Positions 15,965-25,447 are shown, counted from the stretch's first letter. The stretch: DNA of 64,000 nt from Petropleomorpha daqingensis (GCF_013408985.1 NZ_JACBZT010000001.1:3596001-3660000), one strand, 5' to 3'. Notes: generated from the letters alone by a model not told the origin. Numbers and translations are program-made.

Positions 15965-17560
15965 GTGGAGTCCGCGGGACGAGACCCTGCCGGCGTGTCG
16001 GTGGCAGTGGCCCCCTCGGCCGGCGAGGTGGTGGCGAACGCACCGGACGGACTGGCCGTCATCGACGCCGACGGCCGGTTCGTGGAGGCCAACCCGGTCG
16101 CCGTCCGGCTGTGCGGGCTGCCCGCGGGCACGGTGGCCGGGCTGCGTTCCCCCTTCCCGCCGCCGCAGGACGAACCGCCCGCCCGGAGGGCCGGTGAGCT
16201 GACCGTCGAGTGGGAGCCTTCGCCAGGGGTCCGGCGCGAGTTCAGCTACGTGCTGCAGGAGATGCCCGCGCACCAGCGGTGGGTGGTGTCCTTCCGCGAC
16301 GTGACGGTGCCGCGGCGCCAGGAGCGGCGGCTCGCCGCGATCGCCAAGGCCGCGGCGAGCGTGGCCTCGAAGCGGTCGCTGGTCGGCACGCTCGAGGCGC
16401 TCGCGCGGGAGGTGGTGCGCACTGACGCCATCGCCGGCGTGCAGATCCTCACCGTCAACTCCGCCGGGGACCGGCTGCACGTGATGGGCACCGCCGGGTT
16501 CGGGCGCACCCACGACTTCTTCGACAAGCTGATGGCCTGCCGGGCCCTGGGCGCGCGGCTGCTGATGCTCGAGGCCTTCGACACCGGGCAGACCGTGGTG
16601 ATGGAGAGCCGGTACGAGGCCGTCATGGCCGACCCGGCGTGGGCGCCGCTGCGGGAGGACCTGCGGCACCCCCGGTGGGACTCGTTCGCCAGCGTGCCGC
16701 TGATGGCGCGCGGGGAGCGGCTGGGCATCCTCAACGCCTTCTACGCCCCGGGGCAGACGGTGGGGGAGACCGAGCTGGAGTTCCTGGTCGCCATGGCCGA
16801 GCAGGCCGCGATGGCCGTCGACCACGCCTCGCTCCTGGAACGGGAGCGCGACCTCGCCCGGCGCGAGGAGCGGCAGAAGCTCGCCCGCGACCTGCACGAC
16901 TCCGTCGTCCAGCAGGTCTTCTCGATGATGATGCAGAGCAAGTCCCTCGGCGTGCTGGTCCGCCGCGGCCTCCCGCCGGCCCCGGAGACCGTGGCGCAGG
17001 TGGCCGACGAGCTGAGCAGCACGGCCGAGGACGTGCTCGGCGACCTGCGCGGCATGGTCGTGGAGCTGCGCCCCGTCACCACCGTCGACCAGAGCTTCGC
17101 CGGGGCCCTGCGCTCGCTGCTCGACACGACGGCGGCGCGCTCGGGGCTGCGCACGGACCTCGACATCGACGACGCCGGGGACGAGCTGTCCGCGCTCGAC
17201 GGCGACCTGGTCGAGGACGTCTACCGCATCGTCGCCGAGGCCGTGCACAACTGCGTCAAGCACGCCGCCGCGGAGAACCTGCAGCTCCGGTTGGCGATGA
17301 CCGCGCACGGCCGCCGGCGGCGGCTGGTCGCGGAGGTGGTCGACGACGGTCGCGGCCTGCGGGCGGCCGCCGAGGACACCGCGGGAGGGGTCTCCTCCAG
17401 CGGCTTCGGCATGACCGCCATGCGCGAGCGCGCGGCCCGCTGGGGCGGCAGCGTGCGCGTGCAGGAGGTCCCCACCGGGGGGACGCGGATGCGGCTGACC
17501 GTGCCCGTCCCGGCCGCGGTGCCGACGACGGAGGGCTCGTCGTGGACAGTGGAGCGGTGA
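15965..17560 (+). CDS. Cytoplasmic PAS-GAF sensor histidine kinase (NarL/LiaS class)
   Basis: The 531-residue kinase would sense a signal and phosphorylate the response regulator encoded next to it. It has no membrane helix, so it should sense an intracellular cue. Domains: PAS-like at about 20-115, GAF at about 135-285, a coiled linker, then a HisKA_3 dimerisation domain with phospho-acceptor His311 in LARDLHDSVVQQ, and an HATPase domain with the D-D-G-R-G-L and G-F-G-M-T-A-M-R-E-R-A motifs. GTG at 15965 was chosen because it follows GAGGAGGAG; the open frame extends upstream without a good start. Its stop overlaps the regulator by 4 bp. It sits between metF and the ligAB genes and shares their control regions, so a ligand such as an aromatic acid is plausible but unproven. 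Confidence 0.9.
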   Translation: MESAGRDPAGVSVAVAPSAGEVVANAPDGLAVIDADGRFVEANPVAVRLCGLPAGTVAGLRSPFPPPQDEPPARRAGELTVEWEPSPGVRREFSYVLQEMPAHQRWVVSFRDVTVPRRQERRLAAIAKAAASVASKRSLVGTLEALAREVVRTDAIAGVQILTVNSAGDRLHVMGTAGFGRTHDFFDKLMACRALGARLLMLEAFDTGQTVVMESRYEAVMADPAWAPLREDLRHPRWDSFASVPLMARGERLGILNAFYAPGQTVGETELEFLVAMAEQAAMAVDHASLLERERDLARREERQKLARDLHDSVVQQVFSMMMQSKSLGVLVRRGLPPAPETVAQVADELSSTAEDVLGDLRGMVVELRPVTTVDQSFAGALRSLLDTTAARSGLRTDLDIDDAGDELSALDGDLVEDVYRIVAEAVHNCVKHAAAENLQLRLAMTAHGRRRRLVAEVVDDGRGLRAAAEDTAGGVSSSGFGMTAMRERAARWGGSVRVQEVPTGGTRMRLTVPVPAAVPTTEGSSWTVER

Positions 17561-18219
17561 GCGCACCGACCCCCATCCAGGTCCTGGTCGTCGACGACCA
17601 CGCCGTCGTCCGCCGCGGCGTCGTGGCCTACCTCGAGGCGCTGGAGGACGTCGCCGTCGCCGGGGAGGCCGGCACCGGCTCGGAGGCGCTGGAGCGGCTG
17701 GCCCGCGCCAGCGCGCTGCAGGAACTGCCCGACGTCGTCCTGATGGACCTGCAGATGCCCGAGATGGACGGCGTCACCGCCACCGCGGAGATCGTCCGGC
17801 GCTTCCCCGGCGTGAAGGTGGTCATCCTGACCAGCTTCGGGGAGACCGAACGGGTGCACGCGGCGCTGGAGAAGGGCGCCTCGGGCTACCTGCTCAAGGA
17901 CGCCGGCCCCGCCGAGGTGGACGCGGCCCTGCGCGCCGCCGTCCGCGACGAGGTGTTCCTCGACGCGGCGGTGACCCGCAAGCTCACCCAGGAGATGCGG
18001 GCCCCACGCACCGGCCTCGGGGTGCTGACCGCCCGCGAGAAGGAGGTGCTGATCCTGGTGGCCGAGGGCAGGTCCAACAAGGACATCGCCGACCACCTCG
18101 TGATCAGCGAGCGCACCGCGCGCACCCACGTGAGCCACCTCCTGGCGAAGATGGGCCTGTCGTCGCGCACCCAGGCGGCGCTGCTCGCGGTCAAGGAGGG
18201 GCTGGTCCAGCCCCGCTGA
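17557..18219 (+). CDS. NarL/FixJ family response regulator
   Basis: The 220-residue protein is a two-domain DNA-binding response regulator. The receiver domain shows the acidic pair D13-D14, the phospho-acceptor Asp64 in VVLMDLQMPEMDG, the T/S switch in VILTS and the K of LLKDAG. The C-terminal LuxR-type helix-turn-helix begins at L-T-A-R-E-K-E-V and includes S-E-R-T-A-R-T-H-V. GTG at 17557 overlaps the kinase stop (GTGA), although an in-frame GTG at 17542 is possible. It is the only activator-type regulator inside the folate/LigAB block and is a candidate for binding the TACGTC element, whose two CGTC half-sites are 7 bp apart. No direct evidence of binding. Confidence 0.92.
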   Translation: MSAPTPIQVLVVDDHAVVRRGVVAYLEALEDVAVAGEAGTGSEALERLARASALQELPDVVLMDLQMPEMDGVTATAEIVRRFPGVKVVILTSFGETERVHAALEKGASGYLLKDAGPAEVDAALRAAVRDEVFLDAAVTRKLTQEMRAPRTGLGVLTAREKEVLILVAEGRSNKDIADHLVISERTARTHVSHLLAKMGLSSRTQAALLAVKEGLVQPR

Positions 18220-18290
18220 GCACGACCGGCGCGACATCCGTCGCGGCGGTTCCCGGTCAACCGCGGGATCCGCCGGCGACCGGCCGCTCC

Positions 18291-18296
18291 TAGCGT
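18291..18296 (+). promoter_or_regulatory. Leaderless-type -10 box TAGCGT of the ferredoxin gene
   Basis: TAGCGT is followed by 6 nt and then ATG at 18303. A GCGGTT/AACCGC inverted repeat (18246-18264 region) lies upstream about where the -35 box would be. Confidence 0.5.
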
Positions 18297-18302
18297 CGCC
18301 GC

Positions 18303-18572
18303 ATGCCCGCCGTCCACGTCGTCTGCGCCACGGCCGGCCTCGACCTGGTCGTACCGCCGGGGGCCAGCATCCTCGACGTCGTCCGCGACGCCGGCCTGCC
18401 CGTCGCCGGTCCGTGCCGGGACGGCAGCTGCGGCGCGTGCGAGACGCGGGTCCTCGAGGGCGAGCCCGAGCACCGGGACGCCGTGCTGACCGCCGAGGAG
18501 CGCGCCTTCGGCGAGACGATGATGATCTGCGTGTCCGGGGCGCAGGGGGACCGGTTGGTGCTGGACCTGTGA
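18303..18572 (+). CDS. Plant-type 2Fe-2S ferredoxin
   Basis: This 89-residue protein is a small 2Fe-2S ferredoxin carrying electrons in the cytoplasm. Cysteines at 38, 43, 46 and 76 (CRDGSCGAC ... MMIC) match the C-x4-C-x2-C-xn-C pattern of plant-type and oxygenase-associated ferredoxins. The ATG follows a TAGCGT box by 6 nt, indicating a leaderless transcript. It lies between the response regulator and the esterase-ligAB operon. It may feed an oxygenase, or reduce and reactivate an extradiol dioxygenase in the way XylT-like ferredoxins do; which partner is unknown. No reductase or terminal oxygenase is adjacent. Confidence 0.88.
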   Translation: MPAVHVVCATAGLDLVVPPGASILDVVRDAGLPVAGPCRDGSCGACETRVLEGEPEHRDAVLTAEERAFGETMMICVSGAQGDRLVLDL

Positions 18573-18612
18573 ACTGGGGCCTCCGATCCGGGGTAGCCCC
18601 GAGGGATGAGAT

Positions 18613-18629
18613 CCACGACGGATGACGTA
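18613..18629 (-). promoter_or_regulatory. TACGTC-N4-GTC element, site E (esterase-ligAB operon)
   Basis: Read on the minus strand the site is TACGTCATCCGTCGTGG. Its first base (18629) is 69 bp from the first base of the TAGGGT -10 box at 18698, and its orientation relative to the gene is the same as at metF and ligM. The GATG part of the GGATGGCGG block is also kept at the matching position (minus strand, 18661-18669). Confidence 0.65.
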
Positions 18630-18697
18630 GTCACGGCGGGTGGCCGCGGCGGGTCCGACGGTGACATCGCGCCGATCCGGCGCGGTCCGGCGCTGCC

Positions 18698-18703
18698 TAG
18701 GGT
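18698..18703 (+). promoter_or_regulatory. Leaderless-type -10 box TAGGGT of the esterase-ligAB operon
   Basis: TAGGGT is followed by 6 nt and ATG at 18710. No good -35 hexamer is visible, consistent with a need for an activator at the upstream TACGTC element. Confidence 0.55.
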
Positions 18704-18709
18704 GGAAGG

Positions 18710-19414
18710 ATGAGCACGTTCGTCCTGGTCCACGGCGCGTGGCACGGCGGCTGGTGCTGGGACAGGGTGGCGCCGCGGCTGCGTGAGGCCGGTCACGAGG
18801 TGCACGCGCCCACCCTCACCGGGCTGTCCGAGCGCGCCCACCTGCTCTCGCCGCTGGTCGGGCTCGACACCCACGTCGAGGACGTCGTCCGGCTGATCGA
18901 CACCTTCCGGCTCACCGACGTGGTGCTGGTGGGGCACAGCTACGCCGGTCAGGTCGTCACCGCGGTGGCCGACCGCCGTCCGGACGCGGTCGCCCGCCGG
19001 GTCTACCTCGACGCCTTCGTCGGGGACGACGGCGAGACCGCCCGCGACCTGCTGCCCGAGACCGTCGAGCACCACTGGGCGGAGTCCGCCGCGGAGCAGG
19101 GCTTCGAGTGGCTGGTGCCGGTGCGCAAGCTGTCGGTGCTCGGCGTCACGGAGCCCGCCGACATCGACTGGCTGACCCCGAAGCTGACCCCGCACCCGTG
19201 GAAGACCTACACCGACCCGCTGCGCCTGACCGGTGCCGTGGACGGCGTGCCGGCCGCGTTCGTCGAGTGCGTGACGTGGATGCGCGTGTTCGCCGCGCAG
19301 GCCGACCGGGCACGGGAGCGCGGATGGCCGGTGCACGAGCTGGACACCGGGCACGAGGCGATGGTCACCGCCCCCGAGGCGCTGGCCAAGGTCCTGCTCG
19401 AGCTCGCCGACTGA
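18710..19414 (+). CDS. Alpha/beta hydrolase, methylesterase-like
   Basis: The 234-residue cytoplasmic protein is an alpha/beta-hydrolase of the EstC/salicylate-binding-protein type. HGAWHGGWCW near residue 8 forms the oxyanion hole, the nucleophile is Ser77 in VGHSYAG, and the catalytic His lies in D-T-G-H-E-A-M-V-T-A-P. Plant and bacterial relatives cleave small aromatic or hydroxynitrile substrates such as methyl esters. It is the first gene of an apparent operon with the muconolactone-isomerase-like protein, LigA and LigB (17-bp gap, then 4-8-bp overlaps), so it may release an aromatic acid from an ester or act on a ring-cleavage lactone. The promoter is leaderless with a TACGTC element upstream. 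Confidence 0.85.
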   Translation: MSTFVLVHGAWHGGWCWDRVAPRLREAGHEVHAPTLTGLSERAHLLSPLVGLDTHVEDVVRLIDTFRLTDVVLVGHSYAGQVVTAVADRRPDAVARRVYLDAFVGDDGETARDLLPETVEHHWAESAAEQGFEWLVPVRKLSVLGVTEPADIDWLTPKLTPHPWKTYTDPLRLTGAVDGVPAAFVECVTWMRVFAAQADRARERGWPVHELDTGHEAMVTAPEALAKVLLELAD

Positions 19415-19431
19415 CTGCAGGGAGAGATCAC

Positions 19432-19710
19432 GTGGAGTTCCTCGTCCGGTCCGAGAACCGGTTGCCCGTCGACACCCCCGCCGAGCGGCGGGAGGAGCTG
19501 CGCTCCGCGGAGCGCGCCCGCGCCATGGAGCTGCGCGCGGCCGGCGTGCTGAAGCGGTTGTGGCGGGTGCCCGGCCGCACCGCGACGATCGGCCTGTACG
19601 AGGCCGACGACCCGGCGGCCCTGCACGACGCCCTGATGTCGCTGCCGATGGCGCCCTGGCTCGACGTGCAGGTCGAAGCGCTCGCCACGCACCCGCAGGA
19701 GCGGGCGTGA
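19432..19710 (+). CDS. Muconolactone delta-isomerase family protein
   Basis: The 92-residue protein matches the muconolactone isomerase (CatC) fold: M/V-E-F-L-V at the start, an Arg-rich helix, L-W-R-V-P-G-R near residue 45 and the L-x-S-L-P-M-A-P-W-L-D segment near residue 70. CatC isomerises muconolactone in the ortho pathway; this one lies directly upstream of meta-cleavage (LigAB) genes and no catA/catB is seen, so the true substrate may be a different lactone or pseudo-acid formed by the 4,5-cleavage product. GTG at 19432 follows a GGGAGAG site. The stop overlaps ligA by 4 bp. Fold assignment is good; function is open. Confidence 0.8.
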   Translation: MEFLVRSENRLPVDTPAERREELRSAERARAMELRAAGVLKRLWRVPGRTATIGLYEADDPAALHDALMSLPMAPWLDVQVEALATHPQERA

Positions 19711-20051
19711 CCGAGGGGACGCCGACCCCGATCTTCGACGGGGAGACCAGCCGGCGCGGCTTCCGCATGAACAAGCTGTTCATGAGCCTGCGCACCGAGG
19801 CCAACCGCGAGCGCTTCCTGGCAGACGAGGCCGCCTACTGCCGCGAGTTCGGGCTCACCGACGATCAGGAGCGCGCCGTGCTGAGCCGCGACTGGCAGGC
19901 GATGATCGACCTCGGCGGCAGCATCTTCTACGTCTACAAGCTGGCGATGATGGACGGGCGGTCGATGCAGTACCTGGGCGGAGTGTTCACCGGCATGGGC
20001 GAGGCCGACTTCCTCGCCGCGATGAAGGCAGGGGGCCGTCGCGATGGCTGA
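19707..20051 (+). CDS. ligA: Extradiol dioxygenase small subunit, LigA-like (protocatechuate/gallate 4,5-dioxygenase alpha)
   Basis: The 114-residue protein is the small helical subunit of a type II (LigAB) extradiol dioxygenase, which covers the active site formed by LigB. It shows R-R-G-F-R-M-N-K-L at about 15-23, R-E-R-F-L-A-D-E-A-A-Y near residue 35 and the D-L-G-G-S-I-F-Y-V-Y-K-L block near residue 70, where LigA family members carry the conserved G-G-N-x-Y/F motif. The GTG start overlaps the upstream stop (GTGA) and its stop overlaps ligB by 8 bp. Co-expression with the LigB subunit is therefore almost certain. Substrate could be protocatechuate or gallate; see the ligB entry. Confidence 0.87.
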   Translation: MTEGTPTPIFDGETSRRGFRMNKLFMSLRTEANRERFLADEAAYCREFGLTDDQERAVLSRDWQAMIDLGGSIFYVYKLAMMDGRSMQYLGGVFTGMGEADFLAAMKAGGRRDG

Positions 20052-20901
20052 GGTGATCTGGGGGCTGGCGACGTCGCACGTGCCGTCGATCGGCGCGGCG
20101 ATGGACCGCGGCAAGACCGAGGACCCGAGCTGGAAGGCGCTGTTCGACGGCTACGCCCCGGCGCGGGAGTGGCTGGCCGAGCACACGCCGGACGTCGCCA
20201 TCGTCGTCTACAACGACCACGCCAACGGCATCGACCTCGACTTCGTGCCGACCTTCGGGCTGGGCACCGCCGAGCGGTACGAGGTGGCCGACGAAGGTTT
20301 CGGCCGCCGTCCGGTCCCCGACGTCATCGGCCACCCGGAGCTGTCGCTGCACCTGGTCAAGGAGCTCATCGACGAGGGCTTCGACCTGACCGTCTTCCAG
20401 GAGCTCGACGTCGACCACGGGTTCACCGTGCCGCTGTCGGTGTGGACGCCGGACCCCGGCGAAGCGTGGCCGTGCCCGGTGATCCCGCTGCTGGTCAACG
20501 TGATCCAGTACCCGCAGCCCACCGCGGCGCGCTGCTACGCGCTCGGCCAGGCGCTCGGCCGTGCGATCCGCAGCTTCCCCGGCGACCTCACTGTCGGCGT
20601 GCTCGGCACCGGCGGCATGAGCCACCAGCTGGCCGGCACCCGGGCGGGGTTCATCAACCCGGAGTTCGACCACATGTGGATGGACGCGATCGAGAAGGAC
20701 CCGGCGAAGCTCGCCGCCCTCTCCCGCGAGGAGCTCATCGCCCAGGCCGGCTCGGAGGGGATCGAGCTGATCATGTGGCTGATCATGCGGGGCGCGATGA
20801 ACGAGCAGATCCGCAAGGTGCACTCGGACTACTTCGTGCCCGCGTCCAACACCGCGGCGGGGATCGCGCTGTTCGACAACCGGGTCTCGCAGCCCGCCTG
20901 A
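20044..20901 (+). CDS. ligB: Extradiol dioxygenase large subunit, LigB-like (protocatechuate/gallate 4,5-dioxygenase beta)
   Basis: LigB is the iron-binding catalytic subunit that opens protocatechuate or gallate with O2. The 285-residue protein has the type II extradiol pattern: His12 in TSHVPSIG, His59 in NDHANGID and Glu241 as expected Fe(II) ligands, with His125 and the catalytic base His194 in GTGGMSHQL. Gene order and overlaps tie it to ligA. LigAB of Sphingobium accepts both protocatechuate and gallate. Because the window holds the genes for 4-oxalomesaconate breakdown but no LigC or LigI, gallate is the more natural substrate; that is inference. Transcription ends before a 42-bp palindrome and a strong terminator shared with the convergent demethylase gene. 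Confidence 0.9.
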   Translation: MAEVIWGLATSHVPSIGAAMDRGKTEDPSWKALFDGYAPAREWLAEHTPDVAIVVYNDHANGIDLDFVPTFGLGTAERYEVADEGFGRRPVPDVIGHPELSLHLVKELIDEGFDLTVFQELDVDHGFTVPLSVWTPDPGEAWPCPVIPLLVNVIQYPQPTAARCYALGQALGRAIRSFPGDLTVGVLGTGGMSHQLAGTRAGFINPEFDHMWMDAIEKDPAKLAALSREELIAQAGSEGIELIMWLIMRGAMNEQIRKVHSDYFVPASNTAAGIALFDNRVSQPA

Positions 20902-20923
20902 TCGCGTCAGGCCACGGGGCGGT

Positions 20924-20965
20924 GGTTTCGCGCGCTTAACCGCGCGCGGTTAAGCGCGCGAAACC
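20924..20965. repeat. 42-bp perfect palindrome built from a dispersed GGTTAAGCGCGC unit
   Basis: The sequence from 20924 to 20965 is its own reverse complement, with arms GGTTTCGCGCGCTTAACC and the mirror, around a GCGCGC centre. Each half contains the unit GCGCGGTTAAGCGCGC that also occurs twice, in direct orientation, at 38321-38361. It lies between convergent ligB and the demethylase gene. Confidence 0.85.
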
Positions 20966-20998
20966 GCGCGCACCGCGGCGCCCCGAGCCCGCATGAGA

Positions 20999-21031
20999 AA
21001 GGGCCCCCGGACGGATCGTCCGGGGGCCCTT
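20999..21031. terminator. Bidirectional rho-independent terminator
   Basis: A perfect 15-bp stem (AAGGGCCCCCGGACG and its complement) with a 3-nt GAT loop lies between the convergent ligB and demethylase genes. It can stop transcription from both sides. Confidence 0.85.
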
Positions 21032-21043
21032 CGTCGTGGTGGG

Positions 21044-22402
21044 TCAGCCCGCGCGGTAGGTCTCCCGCGCGTCGTACGGGCAGGGGGCGACGACGGCGCG
21101 GATCTGCACCTGCTCGTGCGGCTCGACGGCCGGCTTCGCCGACACCGGGTTCTCGCCCCAGACGACGGTCACCTCGGTGCCCGGCTCGGCCAGCGCGCTG
21201 TCGATGGTGGCCAGGGACACCATCTCCCGCTCGTTGGCGAGGTAGCCGACGTCCAGCGAGATCCCGACCTGCCGGCCGTCCTTGAGGACCGCGTCCTCGT
21301 GGTGGGTGGCGTAGCGGGCCTTGGGCATCTCGATGTACTTCGCGCCGGGGCCCGGCCGGTACATCGAGCCGACGGCGGCGGTGACGTCGTCGGCGTTCCA
21401 GACGAGGGTGACCTTGGTGCGGGCGGGCGTCTCCTGCGCCATCCGCTCCAGCGCCTCCCGGCCGACGAAGTCGTGGTCGAACTTGACCGTCTTGCCGTAG
21501 CCGATGTCGTAGGGCGTCAGGTAGTAGTCGGCGATGTCGTCGGAGTCGAGGCTGCCGCCGATGGAGCCGACCTTGCCGACCGGCAGCCACTCGCGGTACT
21601 CGGCCAGCAGCGGGTCGTCGCCGAAGATCGCCGGCAGCGGGGCCGGGACCCAGCCGGAACCCAGGTTCGCCGTCGAGTAGGCCTTGGCTCCGACCCGCAC
21701 GAGCCCGTGGTCCTGGCCCGCCTGGAGCAGCGCGCCCAGCACGGCCTCGCCGTCCTCCCATGGGCCGAACAGCTCGAAGCCGGGCTGGCCGGCCATGCCG
21801 TGCCGCAGCCCGCGGACCCGCTTGCCGGCGATGGTGAACTCGGCCATGTTGAAGAACTTCACGTCCGGCGCCGGCGCGCCCGACACCTGCTCGACGATCG
21901 CGGCGGCCGTGGGGCCCTGCAGCTCGTAGCGGTAGAGCTTCGGCGGCCCGGACTGCCGGACGATCGAGTTGTCGTCGCGCTCGGCGGTGGCCTTGTAGTC
22001 GCCCCGCTCGAGGTGGAACGTCACCCAGTCCAGCACCATCGGGTGCCCCACCAGGTCGAACGAGTCCTCGTCGAGGTGGAACAGGATCGCGTCACCGATC
22101 AGGTGGCCGTCGGGGGCGACGGCGACGAACTGCTTGGCCTTGCCCGGGCCGAAGTTCGCGAAGGTGTTGACGCCGAGGTCGCTGAACAGCCGCAGCGCGT
22201 CCGGGCCCTCGACGAACAGGTCGGTCATGTGGTGGGACTGGTCGAGCAGTGCGCACGAGTCCAGCCACGCCCGCTGCTCGGAGCGCCAGTTCGTGAACTC
22301 CGGCTTCACCGGGAAGGTGCTGGGCGGGAAGCTGAGGTTGCGCAGCAGCTCCACTGCGCTCCCGGCGCGGGCCAGTGCGGCGGCCAGGCTTTCGGACGGC
22401 AT
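21044..22402 (-). CDS. THF-dependent aromatic O-demethylase, LigM/DesA family, paralogue 1 (DesA-like candidate)
   Basis: The 452-residue protein is a GcvT-fold (aminomethyltransferase-like) enzyme that would move the methyl group of an aryl methyl ether to THF. It shares its whole length with the LigM-like protein encoded next door: E-F-T-N-W-R near 35, D-Q-S-H-H-M at 54-59, G-P-D-A-L-R, L-R-H-G-M-A-G near 200, and the C-terminal V-E-P-H-E-Q block. The Tyr of the A-Y-S-T segment (Tyr242) is kept, but the Arg of LigM's active site is replaced by His120. This suggests a different substrate, for example syringate against vanillate/3-O-methylgallate. It has its own ribosome site (GAGGAAAGGA), and a terminator separates it from ligM. 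DMSP demethylase is a family alternative, less likely in this context. Confidence 0.82.
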   Translation of the reverse strand: MPSESLAAALARAGSAVELLRNLSFPPSTFPVKPEFTNWRSEQRAWLDSCALLDQSHHMTDLFVEGPDALRLFSDLGVNTFANFGPGKAKQFVAVAPDGHLIGDAILFHLDEDSFDLVGHPMVLDWVTFHLERGDYKATAERDDNSIVRQSGPPKLYRYELQGPTAAAIVEQVSGAPAPDVKFFNMAEFTIAGKRVRGLRHGMAGQPGFELFGPWEDGEAVLGALLQAGQDHGLVRVGAKAYSTANLGSGWVPAPLPAIFGDDPLLAEYREWLPVGKVGSIGGSLDSDDIADYYLTPYDIGYGKTVKFDHDFVGREALERMAQETPARTKVTLVWNADDVTAAVGSMYRPGPGAKYIEMPKARYATHHEDAVLKDGRQVGISLDVGYLANEREMVSLATIDSALAEPGTEVTVVWGENPVSAKPAVEPHEQVQIRAVVAPCPYDARETYRAG

Positions 22403-22440
22403 GACGAGGGAGGTCCTTTCCTCTCGGGGGGCGGATATGC

Positions 22441-22484
22441 GACGGGGCCGGGCGGCGTGGGTTTCCCCGCCACCCGGCCCCGTC
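22441..22484 (-). terminator. Rho-independent terminator behind ligM
   Basis: A 17-bp stem with one mismatch (GACGGGGCCGGG...CCCGGCCCCGTC) lies between the ligM stop and the next demethylase start on the same strand, so the two paralogues are probably transcribed separately or with attenuation. Confidence 0.75.
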
Positions 22485-22491
22485 TGTCGAC

Positions 22492-24156
<1,665 letters not shown>

Positions 24157-24157
24157 T

Positions 24158-24163
24158 TACCGT
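24158..24163 (+). promoter_or_regulatory. Leaderless-type -10 box TACCGT of the MFS gene
   Basis: TACCGT is followed by 5 nt and GTG at 24169. The context CTGCTTACCGTG nearly repeats that of the purU promoter. Confidence 0.5.
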
Positions 24164-24168
24164 GAGCC

Positions 24169-25419
24169 GTGCTCAGGTCGCGTGCGTCGGCAGCGGTGCG
24201 GGGTCCGGCGGCTGCCGCCGTCGGGGCGGGGGAGGCCACCCGGTGGACCGCCGTCGGCAGCCTGATGGCCGCGGGCTTCGTCGCGGCCGCGCAGGTCGGC
24301 AAGGGGGCCTCGGCGCTCACGGAGCTCCAGGCGGATTTCGGCCTGAGCGCGTCGGCCGCCGCCTGGTACCTCTCCGCGATGAGCGCGCTCGGCGCCGTCT
24401 TCGGCACGCTGCTGGGCTGGGCCGGGCAGGCGCTGGGCTTCCGCCGGCAGGTGCTCCTGGGGCTGGCCACGATCGCCGTCGCCAACGTCGCCGGCGCCGC
24501 GCTGCAGACCACCGGCGCGCTGCTGGTCACGCGGGTGGCCGAGGGTCTCGGCTTCGTCCTCGTGGTGCTGGCCGTGCCCGGCCTGCTCCCCGGCCTGACC
24601 GCGCCGCGCCAGCGCCGGCTGGTCATGGGCGCGTGGGGCGCCTACATGCCGGTCGGGTCGGGCCTGGCCGCGCTGCTCGTGCCGCCCGTCGTCGCCGGCC
24701 TGGGCTGGCCCACGGCCTGGGTGCTGGACGCCGTGCTGGCCGTGCTCGCCGCGGTGGCGGTGCTCCGCTGGGTGCCGGGCTCACCGGCGCGCCGGCTGCC
24801 CGACCGGGCGGGGCTGCTCGGGGCGCTGCGCTCACCGGGCGTGCTCTCCCTCGCCGGGGTGTTCGCGCTCTACGCCGGGCAGTACCTGGCGGTCCTCGGG
24901 CTGTTCCCGGCCATGCTGGTGCACGACGGCGGGATCTCCCTGCGCACGGCGGGCGTGCTGAGCGGCCTGGCCTTCCTCGCGAACGCCCCCGGCAACCTGC
25001 TGGGCGCCTACCTCCTGCACCGCGGGGTGGCCCGGTGGCGCCTCGTCGTCACGGGCAGCCTGTGCATGGCCGCCACCGTGTGGGCCGGGCAGGACGACGC
25101 CCTCCCGCTGGGCGTGCGGATCGCCGCGGTGGCGCTGTTCTCCTTCCTCGCCGGGCTGGTCCCCTCGTCGCTGTTCAGCGGGGTGGCCGCCCTGACGGCG
25201 GGCACCCCCGCCGCCGGCGCCTCGGTCGGCGTGCTCACGCAGGGCTCGAGCATCGGGCAGCTGCTCGTCCCGCCGCTGGTCGTGGCGGCCGGTGCGTCAT
25301 CGTCGTCGTGGACGGCGCAGCCGGCGGTGCTCTCCTGCCTGGGGCTGCTCGCCGTCCTCGGTGGGGTGCTCTACCGGCGGTGGGACCCCGCCTCCGGCCA
25401 GGGCGAGCCGCCGCGCTGA
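24169..25419 (+). CDS. MFS transporter (CynX/YeaN-like, 12-TM)
   Basis: The 416-residue membrane protein is a 12-helix major facilitator carrier. Hydrophobic segments start at about residue 25 and cover the protein, with a short basic tail. Its features suit importers or exporters of small anions rather than drug pumps, but the family cannot be fixed by eye. It is divergent from ligM and shares its control region, including the TACGTC element, so a role in uptake or efflux of a methoxylated aromatic acid is reasonable. GTG at 24169 is preceded at 5 nt by TACCGT, which implies a leaderless mRNA; there is no ribosome site. Substrate is inferred from context only. Confidence 0.82.
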   Translation: MLRSRASAAVRGPAAAAVGAGEATRWTAVGSLMAAGFVAAAQVGKGASALTELQADFGLSASAAAWYLSAMSALGAVFGTLLGWAGQALGFRRQVLLGLATIAVANVAGAALQTTGALLVTRVAEGLGFVLVVLAVPGLLPGLTAPRQRRLVMGAWGAYMPVGSGLAALLVPPVVAGLGWPTAWVLDAVLAVLAAVAVLRWVPGSPARRLPDRAGLLGALRSPGVLSLAGVFALYAGQYLAVLGLFPAMLVHDGGISLRTAGVLSGLAFLANAPGNLLGAYLLHRGVARWRLVVTGSLCMAATVWAGQDDALPLGVRIAAVALFSFLAGLVPSSLFSGVAALTAGTPAAGASVGVLTQGSSIGQLLVPPLVVAAGASSSSWTAQPAVLSCLGLLAVLGGVLYRRWDPASGQGEPPR

Positions 25420-25430
25420 CGAGCGGGGGA

Positions 25431-25447
25431 TACGTCATCTGTCTCGA
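25431..25447 (+). promoter_or_regulatory. TACGTC-N4-GTC element, site D (ABC importer)
   Basis: TACGTCATCTGTCTCGA lies just after the MFS stop and about 320 bp before the importer operon. It is the most degenerate copy in its last four bases and faces the opposite way relative to the downstream gene, so its target is less certain. Confidence 0.45.
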
